Positions 11,001-23,477 are shown, counted from the stretch's first letter. The stretch: 64,000 nucleotides of DNA from Mantis religiosa (GCA_030765055.1 CM060950.1:462733689-462797688), one strand, 5' to 3'. Notes: a model not told the origin generated them from the sequence alone. A program made the numbers and translations.

Positions 11001-12262
11001 TTAAGGTATGGCTTACCCAACCCTCCAATTGAAATCAGCCCACTACCGGGTGCCTGCCAACAAACGCAACTACTTCAATGTTGCTGCCCTAGTAATTACA
11101 TGAAAAACAGAACTGTTAGTATTGCTGCATTATTATATCAGTTCTCTCAAAATTATCTGCCTCTATTTAGAATATTTACAAGTTAGATACATAAAATATG
11201 ACAATTAATACATGAAATGCTATGGTTTATAGTATTTTAACTACCAAATGTAGACACTTTATTATGCTTACACAGAAAATGAAGCTAGTCACAGTGTAGC
11301 AACAAATATTAAGCAAATAAAAATATTTGCAAAAGAATCTTTACTTAACTTAAGAAGTTGATGTTAATACTTGCTTCTTCTTATAATATCGATACTGATG
11401 GTGGAAGCAAGATGCTTTTGAAATCAGTATTATAAAGAAGAAAGAATTATTAACATCAGCTTGTTAAGTGAAGATCCTTTTACAAATATTTTTATTAGTT
11501 TAACTTTATTATGCACTCCTCGTTTTGTTTTCATTCAATGTTTATTTCCAAGTTTAGAAAAATTATTCAAAAATATATATTGCTTAGCCCTTTACAGTTT
11601 TTGTAGAAGGAGTCTACATTGACAAACATGGTCAAAGTCCACAGAGTGCAATTCAAAATGAGGCATGGATAGCTGTATTACAACCTTTATTTGGGAATTT
11701 AGGTGCAAGAAACCAATTTCATACTTCTCATCTACTAAAAATGGTGAATATTTTGTAAACCAGGACGCACAAATAGGTTAAAAATCTGATAGACACTTGA
11801 GACCCCACATGATTAATAGCATAAAAGTATGAAAATTTTTGATTGCATTCAATAATCAAGTTTCTGACAATAGATAAAGTTGCACACTTTTCCTAATTAT
11901 TTTCAGTGCATTAAGAACACTGTATGCAGCGTAGCCACCAATGCATATAATTAATCACTTTCTGAAAAAAAATTGTCAGTTTTAGCTGCATTGGTACATT
12001 GAATTACAAACTTAAATTTTTCCATAACTTGCTACCTACAATATCAAAATGAGGAAAATTCTATAGCTGGAGCAAGAGGAAACAAAAGATGTTATAGAAC
12101 ATTCCCCAACCAACGGTGACTTTAATATAATTAAGCTACATATTTTCAGTTTTATTTCCGATTCTCAGCTTGTTCCACTGAGATATGATAATTTCTACTA
12201 CCCATTTATTGATATTGCCCAAATCCACCCTCTAGTTTATCAGTTTGGAACTGCTGTCAGTC
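11001..12262. other. no gene recognised; contains a palindrome
   Basis: Mostly AT-rich, with the imperfect palindrome listed at 11336-11478. A 51-codon open stretch at about 11602-11757 (starting FVEGVYIDKHGQ) follows a good splice-acceptor-like tract and could be a decayed exon, but no family is recognised. Confidence 0.45.
11336..11478. repeat. imperfect palindrome, MITE-like
   Basis: About 55-base arms pair as an imperfect inverted repeat (left arm from 'tttacttaacttaagaag', right arm ending 'cagcttgttaagtgaagat'), with a spacer of about 30 bases containing 'ggtggaagcaagatg'. It could be a foldback MITE. No target duplication was identified. Confidence 0.55.
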
Positions 12263-12345
12263 TGCCCGCCTCGGTTGCGTAGATGGTAGCACATATGCCT
12301 CACGTTCAAGAGGTCCTGAGTTCGAATCTTGGTTAGAGTGAGTTA
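12263..12345 (+). repeat. tRNA-derived SINE head (family A)
   Basis: The stretch from GCCCGCCTCGG through GTAGATGGTAGCA (A-box-like) to GAGTTCGAATCTT (B-box) has tRNA-gene proportions and ends in the common arthropod SINE continuation (TCCAGGGTTTTCCCTG). Poor stem pairing argues against a working tRNA gene. A partial copy in the opposite orientation is at 35735-35790. Confidence 0.65.
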
Positions 12346-12397
12346 CCATAATAAGATTTCTCCAGGGTTTTCCCTGAAAGAGCTAGCATGATCTTGG

Positions 12398-12920
12398 CTA
12401 CTTACTCAAGGTACAGAGAATAATAAGATAATTCTGTTTAAAATAGTCATTATTATTGGATGTCTACTGTGAATAGCTGTTATACTGTAAGATTCTACAA
12501 CATGTTATTCAATGGATTCCTGCGAAAACCACGGAAAAATAAAAGCTTATTGGCATTACATTACTTTGATTTAATTTTCACATAGAAAAATCAATTAGTG
12601 AATGTTCCAATATTGAAGCTGAACTTCGTTTCAGATTATAATCATGTTCTGTCACTTGCAGGTATAAAATCAATTTTAATTGCATTTGGAATAGTTTGTT
12701 GCTCCATATGGAATATATGAATGCCATACCTAATAGAGGAATGGTTTTAATTATAAAAACATTGAAACAGGCAACAGAATAAACTGTTACAACAACATAG
12801 ACCTTCTATGGTGCCCATGAGAATATTTTACAGGAGATAGTTTAAAATACCACCAACAAAATCATGCCATATTTCATGCCATTTCATTTGCGTCTAATAT
12901 AAGCTGTAATTTTCTTAGTA
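12398..12920 (+). repeat. two-copy repeat of about 520 bp, inverted copy at 52365-52885
   Basis: The reverse complement of 52365-52885 matches almost the whole segment, with shared blocks such as 'ccaatattgaagctgaactt' and 'tttggaatag(a/t)ttgttgct'. In the 52-kb copy one frame stays open for 72 codons (52457-52675, minus strand); here the same frame is broken. It may be a decayed retroposed exon or a low-copy element. No family is recognised. Confidence 0.7.
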
Positions 12921-13430
12921 TTTTATGTTGCTGCCACTTTAAATCAAATAGTGGATATTAATTTTGGAAATTGCAAAGCTGTAACTTGTCAGTTTATGTA
13001 GAAGGTCGGAAGCAATTACTTCAAGAAGCAATTTTTTTAGGAGTACTTGATCTTTACACAATGATGAAATGAAGTTGAAATCAGCCCATGGTCCATATAG
13101 CTAAGAGCTACCAGCTAAGAGTCACACCGCTATTGTACATAACTTTCTGCCAGGATATATATTATCATTATTTAATTTATTATTGGGCATCTCTCTTGCT
13201 TAGGATTATGTTTAGGATATTTCAACACCTTAGTTTGTTTATTCTTAACAAGATATTCACAGTGCCAAATTTTGACTGAAGTATTCCTGCAAATTCCCAC
13301 AGTGTTGGAGGAGTGGACCATGCAGCACGTACACCAATGTGCACTTCTACAAATTTCTCTGGGAGCCAGCAATGCTAAAGAAGTGAAAAATATTTCTAAA
13401 TTTTCCAGTTAAAGTTGTGCATCCTTTCAT
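12921..13430. other. no gene recognised
   Basis: No domain was seen in any frame. The THAP-like fragment begins immediately to the right. Confidence 0.45.
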
Positions 13431-13613
13431 GTGTGCAAGTACCATTTTTTGGAAGAAGACTTCACAGTTGGTTCGAGACATATGTTAAAGCCTGGAGTGA
13501 TTCCAAAACATTTGGAAATGGTCCCTTGCAGTGCTAAGTTTCAACATGGAAGTGTTAGCATCAATAATGAACCAGCTCAACAAATGCTTCCAAAAATACT
13601 GACAGTTGTGTAG
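13431..13613 (+). pseudogene. THAP zinc-finger fragment
   Basis: A 60-codon frame starting MCKYHFLEEDF and continuing to MLKPGVIPKHL. This matches the C-terminal half of a THAP domain: Cys-x2-His followed by F, then a basic or hydrophobic residue and the closing (A/G)VPT-like box, here GVIP. The first Cys pair is absent. THAP domains head P-superfamily (THAP9-type) transposases, and such transposase remnants occur at 31-33.7 kb, so this is probably a piece of the same kind of transposon. A host THAP gene cannot be excluded. Confidence 0.5.
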
Positions 13614-16600
13614 GTGGTGTGCAGTTTGAGCCCTTTCTTGACAGTGTAGCTGCTTCTTTAGGTATGTCCCCAAGTAAAACAGTGGCTTTCACTTCAGTAA
13701 GAAAAAGAGTGTTTTGGGTACCGGGGTTTCTAGATTATATTTGTCTCCCTAAAAGTGTCATATGTATAAAATACACAGAAACATGGTGAAAAGATTGGCT
13801 AAATTTAAAAAATTACTGGCTAAAGAAAGAGTAAACGTTAAGATTCTGAAAAATGTGCCACATAGCATAGAAATATGTGCAAAACAATGAATGCACATAG
13901 AATTAAGACAAGTGTCCGAATTTTAATTTATAAATAGATTAAAGATAACAAAATTAGCATTTTTGATAAAGGACAGCTACTACAGGCCATGAAAAAAGGA
14001 TGAAAATATCGAGATCAGTATAATTTCAATCCTTTTTGGTGTTTGTTTTTGTTGACCAATCAACTAGTAGTTGTTTTGATATTGCTTTCCAGATTTTTAA
14101 ATTTTCCAAATTTATTTAGACAATTATAGAAGCAGTAATTTGTCTAATTAAAGTTATTTCTTCAAATTCTGCATTTAACTTTTATTTTTAATCTATAACG
14201 TTTACAGTTTCTGGCTGACTAGTAGTTAATATTATTAATCTTTTGCTTAAAATCAGTCATTCGTCTCAAACTGCCCAATGATATTGTATAGTGTAATACT
14301 GTGATACCATTGATCTTTTTTGTACTTTTATTTATGTATTTCATTACATGCTTGAAGTTCTTTCTCAAAAGCTTTCCCCTAATCTTAGGTAAATTCTAGG
14401 TAATGCATGGGGCAACTAATCTCATTAAGATTGAAACATTTATTATGCTTAATACATAGCTAAAGTGTTATGTTATGCTAAACTTTCCATGTATCTAATA
14501 CAATGAATTATCATGTTATTCATAACCTTAACTGCTGCAGTTTTATGGTACAGTGTCTTTGTTTTAAATTAAAAAGGTTACAGTGTTAGTCATATCATTT
14601 ACAAATGTGTGTAATATTATACAGAACGTTTTGCTAAAGTTTCTTTGTAATTAAATGAATTACCCATGTTGCTTGACTTTTAAATGTTTTGAGTTATAGC
14701 TGGTATTGTTCTATGGATTCTTTATAATTTATTTAGTTGAATTACTCATGTTACCTAACTAAATGTCAAATTAGTTTGTTATATTAATGACACAGAATAA
14801 TAAAAGAAAGCAGTGACCATAAAACAGGATATTATTCAAATTTTCTTGTGAAATACCACATCTTATTGTTAAATCCTTGACAGTTAATACAAAATTTTGA
14901 GGTCATTAAAGTGGAAGATAATACAGGTACCATGAAGAAAATCACTTAAGGATTCAGCTGATTATCTTCCAATACTACAGATTATATAAGATAATAATGT
15001 GAGGTTTTGGAAAATGCAACAGCTTTAAAACTGCTGTCACAACTCTCAATGCTCAAGTAATTATCTTTGTGAATCATCTGCAGCAATGTGGTATTGGAAT
15101 ATATCACCAGCTGACAGCTAAGCAGGTATAAAAAATACAGCTATAGTATTGCGGCAACGTAAACTTTTCGGGCACGCGATTTTTCATAATTTAGTTTACC
15201 ACCCGAACATATGAGTGCTGCGATGTCGCTAATCATTAACATGGCAGGATCACTTCTGATAAGTATATCCTCTGTGGGCCACTGGGTCTGAATATGACAA
15301 TGGATCTAGGTAACACTGGTAGATTCAAATTAAAATTTATTGTCCATAGGGATTACTGTCGAGCAACGCCAAGAAGTTACCTGAAAGGAATGTGCCATCC
15401 TTATTCAGTGGGACAAGGACAGTGAATGTGTTAGATAGAGAACGTATGCTACACAAGGAGCAGAAACATTAAAAAAACGTGTGCCCTATTCACTCTGTAC
15501 ACTAAAGCCGAGAAGATTCATTCTCAAAAGTAGAAGCAGTCAGAATGTTTTTGAATGGTCTGTAACTGAACTGGCATGGGGGATCATAAACCTGTCAGGA
15601 GAGGGTGTATGAACCTTTTCCAATCACCTGCGTCTCATCCGGTAGAGACTCTCACTCATATATGTTCTGTAATATGGGGAACTGTACAAAAATCCATCAG
15701 ACATTTTCAATGTATTATAGACATTAGAAATACAAACATATACATTTACAAAATAAATGATATTTACAAATGTTATCCATTATTGATTAATTAATAGAAT
15801 AGAATGCCTTATTTATTAAGTACATGGATGCTACTGCCAACACAGGAGGTGTTAAGTGGGATACAGACTCTGATTCCACATTAAGCTTCTCGAAACGACT
15901 GTGTGTCAGATTGAGCGCTGCTCATCAACTTTAAAATCTGTTGGTGTCAACATATATCTCTCTTTACACAACTTTAAAATTTTTCGGTGCCAACGCTCTC
16001 TAAGCCATGCCAAGTTAAAATGTGTGTGAGAAATGGTCATCAATTTGTCAAATTCGCAAGACTTTTAAGGCATGCAATGGCATATGAACAGCGGGAAGGA
16101 AGGGAATGGACTTGCACAAAGACCTGTCGGTAAGTATGATGTTAGCATGTAGCTAAATACTGAAAATTAATATAACTTAACCTGAATTGTATCTTCATAC
16201 ATTTTCATTTATAATTAAATTTTTTAGATTTTGTAGCACTTTATAATGAATCAAGGATGTTTTACATGAAGAAGCATTAGTTTCATTAACCTTGATACTT
16301 AATTATTAATGCAAAAACAATGTTTTTCTGCTTTTGTTTAGCTACCTCATCATCTCAGGCTACCAGGAATACGATGGCAGAAATCAAAAGTGCCGAATGA
16401 TTGGAAATTGTCTATATTTACTGGTTTGGTGATGTCCAGCGATCTTCAGGAATATTGTTAATTTAGAACAAAGCTGTCTTTCTCACCTATACAACAATTT
16501 AATGTGGCTTATAGTCAGATATTTTAAAAGCTTGAGTCTCATTTCAATATCAGTGGAAAATTAACAAAAACTTTGAGGAGTGTTGTGACCAACATGTTTT

Positions 16601-18284
16601 TAAATTTTCAGGAAAAGTGAAGTTGTTCTAGGCAGTTGATTGGATATATTCGTTGGTTTTGTGTTAGAAGTTTTAAGTTAAAAATATTTGAGTCATGTAT
16701 AACAATCCATATAAGGTAAATAGTTTCCAGTTTAAATTACTGCAAAAATAGCTTCCCTAAATTGCGGGTATTTTTTAGTTATCATTTGATTTCCATGAGT
16801 TCATATAAAACAACAGTAAGCCAAAATTAAACACCATGAATATTATTATGTGATTTCTTCAATAAATAAGATTTATTTTGGGGGTGGCATTAATTTAGTC
16901 CATATAATTAGCTGTCATCGAAGACAAAAACACTTAAGCAATTGCTTATTGGCATTATAGCCATATCTCTTTGCATGCTGTTACATATCTTTAATTCTCA
17001 TGCTGTTTGTACTAACATGTGTACAACAAACTTATACACAAAGATTTTCAAAGAAATTCTTCCATCTCAAACTACGTTTTATATGAAACATTCATGCATT
17101 TCAGCCACAGCACTTTTCCTGGATTAAGTAATCTAAAATATATAAATTGTTTATAAGGATACATTTGCAATGTTTGGTGGCAGCATCTGTTTTTGGTAAG
17201 GATATACTTTGTTTTCCGTGTGTATTACATGCTTTTCTGTGTCATTCTAACCCAAGCATGTGAATTTTCAGATACATCAAAACTGTGGCTGTGGATTTGC
17301 ACAGAATTCAATTCTCTTAGATTTCTGTACAATTTATTGTTTTATAATTGGCACTATCTGTGTTTACATATAATCTGGGGCTTAAATTAAAATCTTCAGG
17401 CAACATGCAAGGATATGAACTTTTATGAAGTCTTTCTTTAAATTGCAATGATATTTTGAAGAATTAGGTTCTCTTAACCTTACTCATCAATGTAGAACTA
17501 CATCAGTGATAAAGAATCTCATAGTTTTTAACAGCAATTAAAAATATGATCTGAGATTCCATAAATTCAATTTCTATCTTGTTTAATGCGGTAATCACTA
17601 TGTAGTATTGTACACACTATGCCAAATAAGGTACCTGAATAACCATCTTAGACAAGATCTGATGGGATTAGAATTGATCTTGTAAAATCTTTAACAAGTT
17701 TTAAGTGCCATTGTGCATTGCAAGAAATAATTAAAATGTCATTGTGCCACCGCCATTATTATATGCAATTTTTATTTCCAGTATTCCACTTATTCTTAAA
17801 ACATGTACAATGTGAACTGCAGCTAGATCCTAGAGAATGGCATGATCTCAAATTAGTAAAGCTTCATAATAAACATTAGGTAGGGGTAGTGATATTTCGC
17901 ATTTTGATTTTTACATTTAGCATTTTGTAGCATTTATACATTTGCAGTTTAGCATTTTATAGCATTTTGAAGAAAGTTTGAGTTAATTTTGTTAAATGAT
18001 GAATATTAGTATTATTTATATGAAATTTAAAAACACATTTATGGAGGGTTATAAATGACAGAGAGTTAAAAGTGCATCAAGTGTCAATTTATTTCACATT
18101 AATATAGGTTAAAACAATATGCAGAAATAAAGAACAATCTGATACAGACTAAAGCATATTGCATAACACAAGAAAGATAAATCCATACTGATGTAGAAGT
18201 ACACAATAATAAGAAAATGCATTAAATTATCCTAGTTTATGATTCAGTAAGGCTGTTGAATGAAAGTTCTGAAAATATTTCAAC
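13614..18284. other. 4.7 kb without a recognised gene
   Basis: AT-rich, with no open frame above about 72 codons and no recognised domain on either strand. Two things stand out: the two-copy repeat at 16034-16165, and a low-complexity stretch at 17894-17975 made of repeated AGCATTT-like words. The region could be intronic or intergenic. Confidence 0.55.
16034..16165 (+). repeat. two-copy repeat with conserved reading frame, inverted copy at 53240-53385
   Basis: The reverse complement of the 53-kb copy matches through HQFVKFAR in one frame, 'ggaaggaagggaat' and 'gttagcatgtagc'. A good splice-donor-like GTAAGT lies at the end of the possible coding part, so both copies may descend from an exon and its following intron. 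No protein family is recognised. Confidence 0.5.
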
Positions 18285-18746
18285 ATTCTGGTAGGTTATC
18301 GAGATTCAACTGTATTGGAACACCACAGTGAAGCGAAAAATTATTAAATTTTAGATGAGTCGCATTTTTTACACATCTGCTTCACTTTCGTACCTATTTT
18401 GAGGACATGTTTCGCAAATCTTCGCTTGCATCAAGAGCCGTAGATGCAAGCGAAGATTTGCGAAACATGTCCTCAAAATAGGTACGAAAGTGAAGCAGAT
18501 GTGTAAAAAATGCGACTCATCTAAAATTTAATAATTTTTCGCTTCACTGTGGTGTTCCAATACAGTTGAATCTCGATAATTGAAGTGACGTTAAGTCAAG
18601 AGGAACACGCGAAAGTTAGATCTGAGTCGCACAAGAGCCGTAGATGCAAGCGAAGATTTATGAAACATGTCCTCAAAATAGGTACGAAAGTGAAGCAGAT
18701 GTGTAAAAAATGCGACTCATCTAAAATTTAATAATTCTGGTAGGTT
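18285..18746. repeat. palindromic insertion with 13-bp target duplication
   Basis: ATTCTGGTAGGTT occurs at 18285-18297 and again at 18734-18746, bracketing a 436-bp insert. The insert is almost entirely a perfect inverted repeat: arms 18296-18432 and 18443-18579 (137 bases each, no mismatch found by eye) around a 10-base loop (AAGAGCCGTA). After a 53-base spacer comes a third, partial, direct copy starting with the same loop (18633-18733). No ORF. The target-duplication length suits LINE-mediated insertion; the palindromic form does not suit any standard SINE. Confidence 0.85.
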
Positions 18747-19525
18747 GTTTGAGTCCTCCTGTCACTCGTCACCCACAAGCAAATTATATTTACTGAAATA
18801 TCTTTCAGCATCCACACTGTTGTAAGCATCTCAAATACATTGCAGAGCTGCTCGGGCAAACTCTGAATATTTTAACTTAACAGCCAAAATCTGTTACATG
18901 CAGTGATGCAAAGCCACATAATTTTGAAAAACAGATATAGCCACACCTATATAATGTACTTATTGTTTCGTTCCATTGGACAGATAAGGAATTATGGACT
19001 GCCAAAAGAAATAATGCTTAGATATGTAAGCATTTTAATTAGACCTATTAACACTGAAGCAGACAGTTCCAACACTTACTACATAATTAAGACGATAAAC
19101 AGCAGTAATGCCTCTGAGTGTAACCTTTCATTGATTTACTTATGTGGCACACATTCAGTTGTATACATTGGCCTGAGAGATTTACACTATACAGAGAGCA
19201 CCAATTGCCATCTTAGTACACATATAGATTAACGTCTTACCAAGTTAAAGTAAGCCATTTACCAAAACAGTTGCTGTACCTACATATCAAGCAAATCATA
19301 CTTCAGTCAGAGAATTACATGAAATTTTGTCCTGTTGAAAGATACACTTTGGATTAAAATTTATTTTAAAAACTGATTATTGTCTTTTTTCAGCACTTAT
19401 TTCTGTGCTTATACATGTCATTAAGGCATTTACAAATTCAAGGCTGTAATATTCCTGCATTTCACAGACAAACTTAAACTTAGGACAATTGTAACTGAAT
19501 GATACAGTTTTTATGAGCTTAATAT
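18747..19525. other. no gene recognised
   Basis: A 109-codon plus-strand frame (18903-19232) has no recognisable domain and AT-rich composition like its surroundings, so it is not called. Confidence 0.45.
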
Positions 19526-20067
19526 TGTGACTTTGTGGGTTCGTGAAATGAAAAGTCCAATTACACCACTCAAAAATGTTCTTTATTTCCACCGACTTAC
19601 AGTTAAACTCTTGCCAATTACACAGAATTTCGTGCTGCACACAATTACAATTCACCAGTTCGTCCGTTACAAATTCACTTGGCCTCACGGTTACGTAAGC
19701 TCCGGTACACATTCACAGTTACGTACAGTCTTCCGTTGCACGATCTTCTCGTACATTAACACGTCACTGACTAACTCTTACACCAAGAACTGCGACTGTC
19801 TCCTCACTCACTAACTGACCAACTCTACTCTCCCTGTCTGTCTGTGACCCCCTTTATATAGGAATATCGCCGACTTCTGGTGTTTACAGGATTGTTCCAG
19901 TAACAGAAAGATCGAGAACCAGGTGTAAGGAAACAGACGGCACGAGCATGTTTTTTCTCCCGACCGCCGCCTTGTCACCACAGACGAGGGGGAGGTGTGG
20001 CTCACACGGACCTCCCCCAACTCCCGCTCCCAGCTGCTTCACAGGGTGTTCCAGCGCTCGCGTTACA
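19526..20067 (-). mobile_element. solo LTR of the Gypsy family
   Basis: A 542-bp segment starting TGTGACTTTGTGG and ending TTACA on the plus strand (TGTAA...GTCACA on the minus strand). Its left 250 bases match the LTRs of the Gypsy element at 36885-46974, and the rest has the same layout, including a TATATAGG promoter-like box. ATAT flanks both sides (19522-19525 and 20068-20071) as a 4-bp target duplication. No internal sequence is present, so it arose by LTR-LTR recombination. The GC-rich left part of the minus-strand LTR has diverged from the other copies, suggesting a subfamily. Confidence 0.85.
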
Positions 20068-20071
20068 ATAT

Positions 20072-21770
20072 CTTCTTAGATTCATTGAACTGTATGTTTC
20101 ATTCAAATCATAATCATTTATACTGCACGTGTGAATGATAATCCGACCAAAGTGATTAGAAGTATATAAAATAGTGTCTTTTATTAAATGTATGTGTTCT
20201 GTTGCTGACACTGCTTCATGTACTAATTTGTGAGGTTTCACTATACTATTAATGTTATGAATCAATCGCAAATTTCAGGTTTTTCTTTGAATATTCTTTT
20301 GGAAACTTGTGCTGAAAATAATGTATGTGATATGGAGCTTTTCAAATTCTTAGTATATATAAACTATTAACAGAGCTTCTTTGTTTTCTATTTAAAGAGA
20401 TAGTGAAATTTTGTGTACATAGTTGTTTATATCTTCACTTATATACATTTCTTTAGTAATGGTTTTCCTTTTGATACTTTCCTTCCAGGAAATTTTTCAA
20501 CATTATTCTTTGTACAAAGAAATTGCATTACTCATAACCTTGTGATATCCTTTCCTGTTTTCCTGTACCTGTATTATGCATTGATTTAGTGTCATGTTTT
20601 CTTGTAATTATCACAGTAACAAGCTTTGGAATCCACACTTCAGGGAAAGGAAGTACAGGTGTATTGTATAACCTTGTCAGCATCTTGAGTTATCTCATTG
20701 TAAGTGCAATTGTTTTTAAAGATATTGTTGTGGACCAGGATTGTAAGGGGGGTGAAAGACTTACAAACCTAATCTGCACCTGGGGGTATAACTACTGAAA
20801 GGGTAGAGCGAAAGAAATTTCTAAGTCAAACTGAACTGAATAACCATATTTCAACGATGCTTGGTATTTCTACAGGGCACTCCCTGGATCTGGATGAGGT
20901 CAGAGGCGCTTTGTTAACATTTAAATACATAATAACATAATGCAACTTTACCTTTAGTGATGTGTTCTTTGTATGGCTTGAACCTTGTGTGACTGTCAAA
21001 AGGTGTACGATCTGGTACGCCCTACTGACGATCTACTCGTGGTAGCACTTTGAAATAAACTCTTGTTGATTCTTACAGAGACCCTCAGCAAGGCCCCTCT
21101 CAAATCTCTGTGAAGTCTCTCCCGTGGGGGCTAACTCAACCAAGTTTAAATAGGGGTCCTACCAAAAGGTCAACTCAGCGATTCCCACGCTAACTGTTAA
21201 TTTGCATCATATTGGGCAATCATCGTTTACATCATTGAGAACATGTTTAAAGCTGTTACTGACCAACTAAGCATTGTTTCCCTTGATCAGCAATATGTGT
21301 GATTCATTGTTTAAAACATGGAGAACAAGTTGAGGCCTGTTACAGGCCACCTGTGAATTATTTCCCTAAGCCAGCAGGATGTATGATTCACCAGTCCAAA
21401 GTACATGTTTTGCCAGTTAGCAGAATTTACGCTTAATTATACAACTTTTACACACAGCTGTGTCCAGACTCAAGGAATCGAAAATAAATGTTATAGAATA
21501 AAGATTACAGAAATTTCCAAATCTTGCTCAGCCAATTCACGCAACAATATACTTATTCATTTATTACGTGAATATAAAAGCCTTAATGCATAGTGGCAAC
21601 AGGAAAACGATCAAATTTGGAAGTGGAATATTATTAATATTATAATAAATATTATGATAAATATGTGATAAAGTTCAACTGACATGACTTCAAATAAGGA
21701 TATAATAATGAACGGCGAACACCCTCAGCTACATAGCTTAATTCTAGAATCACGGCTTAGATAACATAAA
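20072..21770. other. no gene recognised
   Basis: Only short frames. The block at 20740-21200 is less AT-rich and has a structured look (GGGGTATAAC, CTCCCGTGGGGGCTAACTC), which could be an unrecognised LTR or leader sequence, but no matching partner was found in the window. Confidence 0.4.
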
Positions 21771-21774
21771 ATAT

Positions 21775-22178
21775 TGCGAAGCCATTATCTACGATAGCGC
21801 GGCTAGTGTACACAAAGAGCCGGAAAATAAAGATAGCTGTGATAAATGACTTGCCGGCATAGATTAAGTTACGCTTTTGGAAGGTGATAGAATATTCGGC
21901 TTCTTTATTATTACGGAAATATCTTGTATATATAAATGAGATATAAGAGATTGTGACACGCCAGCGGACAGTTGTAACACCAGAGTAAGCAGTAAACAGC
22001 TGTAAAGTGTTGTTGTAACCAGAACGATTGTTATTGTCATCGACCTTGGTATGGTAGGCTGTGTATAGGTGACGTGACGTTGTTACGTGAGAATTGAACA
22101 GTGTATTTCTACGGAAATAAAGAACATTTGGCATATTTGCAACTCGAACGCTCAATTCTACGAACCCACAAAGTCACA
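21775..22178 (+). repeat. G1 5' LTR
   Basis: 404 bp, starting TGCGAAG (the 3' LTR has TGTCGCGAAG, so the left end is slightly eroded) and ending AAAGTCACA. It contains a TATATAAAT-like box and an AATAAAG polyadenylation signal close to the end. Confidence 0.85.
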
Positions 22179-22180
22179 AT

Positions 22181-22199
22181 TGGTGTCAGGAGTGCGACA
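22181..22199 (+). promoter_or_regulatory. G1 primer binding site
   Basis: TGGTGTCAGGAGTGCGACA begins two bases after the LTR end, the normal place for the tRNA primer site. G2 has the variant TGGTGTCAGGAAGCGGGAC in the same place. The donor tRNA was not determined. Confidence 0.7.
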
Positions 22200-22208
22200 T
22201 ATCATGAC

Positions 22209-23438
22209 ATGGAGGCTGCATTGGAAAACATTTTGGAGAAGATGATGGAAATGAAGGCCAAACTCACCTCGGAAATGAAGACGGTGAATGGCAACCTCGC
22301 TGCAAAAACAGAAGCGGCAAATAACAGTCTGACCGCGAAGCTGGAACTGAAAGACATGAAGGCGGCTAACGACATCACCGAGAAGATGGAACAAATGAAG
22401 GCCGAATTAACAACGAAGACGGAAGCTTAAAATAGCAACTTTGCCACGACGATGATCTAGTAAATGACAGAATTAACCACGGAAATGAGAGCAGCGAACG
22501 ACGACCTGACCACGGAAATGAAGGCTGAATTATCGGAAATGAAGGTTGAATTATCAGAAATGAAGGCTGCCAACGAGGCCCTCGCCGAAAAATTTGAAGA
22601 ACAGTTGGCGGGCATGAGGCAGGACGTCACAGAGTTTGACGAGCGCATTAACGACCAACAGGGAAAGGCCGACAATAACACAAAATCCGTCGAAGTCCTG
22701 GCAAACCGCGTTACCGACCTTGAGGGGAAGGTCGACAGCAACACAAAGCCCCTGAACGCCATGGTAGAGGACGTCGTCGGTAGGAGGTTGAAGGACTTGA
22801 AGGCCGACGCGCCGGGATGCGGCACAACATCGGTGAGCGTCAAACCTCCTAAATACCACGGCGCGACAACTTTTGAAGTGTTCCGCCGCCAGTTCGACGC
22901 AGTGGCCAAGCACCACAAATGATCAGGCGAGGAAGAGGACATACAGTTGATAGCCAGTCTCTAGGTACGGGCCGCAGAAGTCCTGAACGCGGCCCAGACA
23001 GCGGCGGCGCCTCCCATCCCCGTAGAACAAACTTGGAAACCACTGCTTAGCCGCAGCGTACCCCGCCAGCTGAAGTCAAGGTCACAGCAGCCAGGGGGGA
23101 CACTGCAGGAGCTCGCCCTGGCAATCCAGCAGCTGGCTTACAAAGCCTTAGTCGACCTTCCACCTGAGTTCGTATCCCGGGAAGCCGCGTATAGCTTTGT
23201 CCACGGGGTACGAGACACGGAGATTCGTCAGTGCCTAATGCTCGGAGATTACAAAACTGCCTACGAGGCGCTAATGGCAGCACTGAGGATGGAGTCGGCC
23301 AAGGTGACAGATATCCCGACGTCGAGAACGAGGAGTGTCCGCTATATCGGACAGAATACCAGCCGAGGGCACCAGCAAAGACCTAGTGGCGTGTGCTGCG
23401 AGTGCGGCCAGCCGGGACATATGGAGAGAGACAGCTGA
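22209..23438 (+). pseudogene. G1 gag
   Basis: Starts at ATG 22209 (MEAALENILEKMMEMK). The first 200 residues are repetitive alternating Lys/Glu helices (EMKAEL, EMKVEL, EMKAAN) typical of a long coiled coil. Then come the capsid-like region (PPKYHGATTFEVFRRQFDAVAKHHK) and, much later, a single zinc knuckle CCECGQPGHMERDS, in which the last Cys of C-x2-C-x4-H-x4-C is changed to Ser. Stops at 22428 and about 22921 and a frame change near 23050 break it. Confidence 0.8.
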
Positions 23439-23477
23439 CACCAGGAAGAGCAGCCGTAAGAACGAGTAAGTCACAGC

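Noticed and set aside
22457..22942. 161-codon minus-strand ORF
   Set aside because: Antisense of the G1 gag coiled-coil repeat, Ser/Phe-rich shadow.
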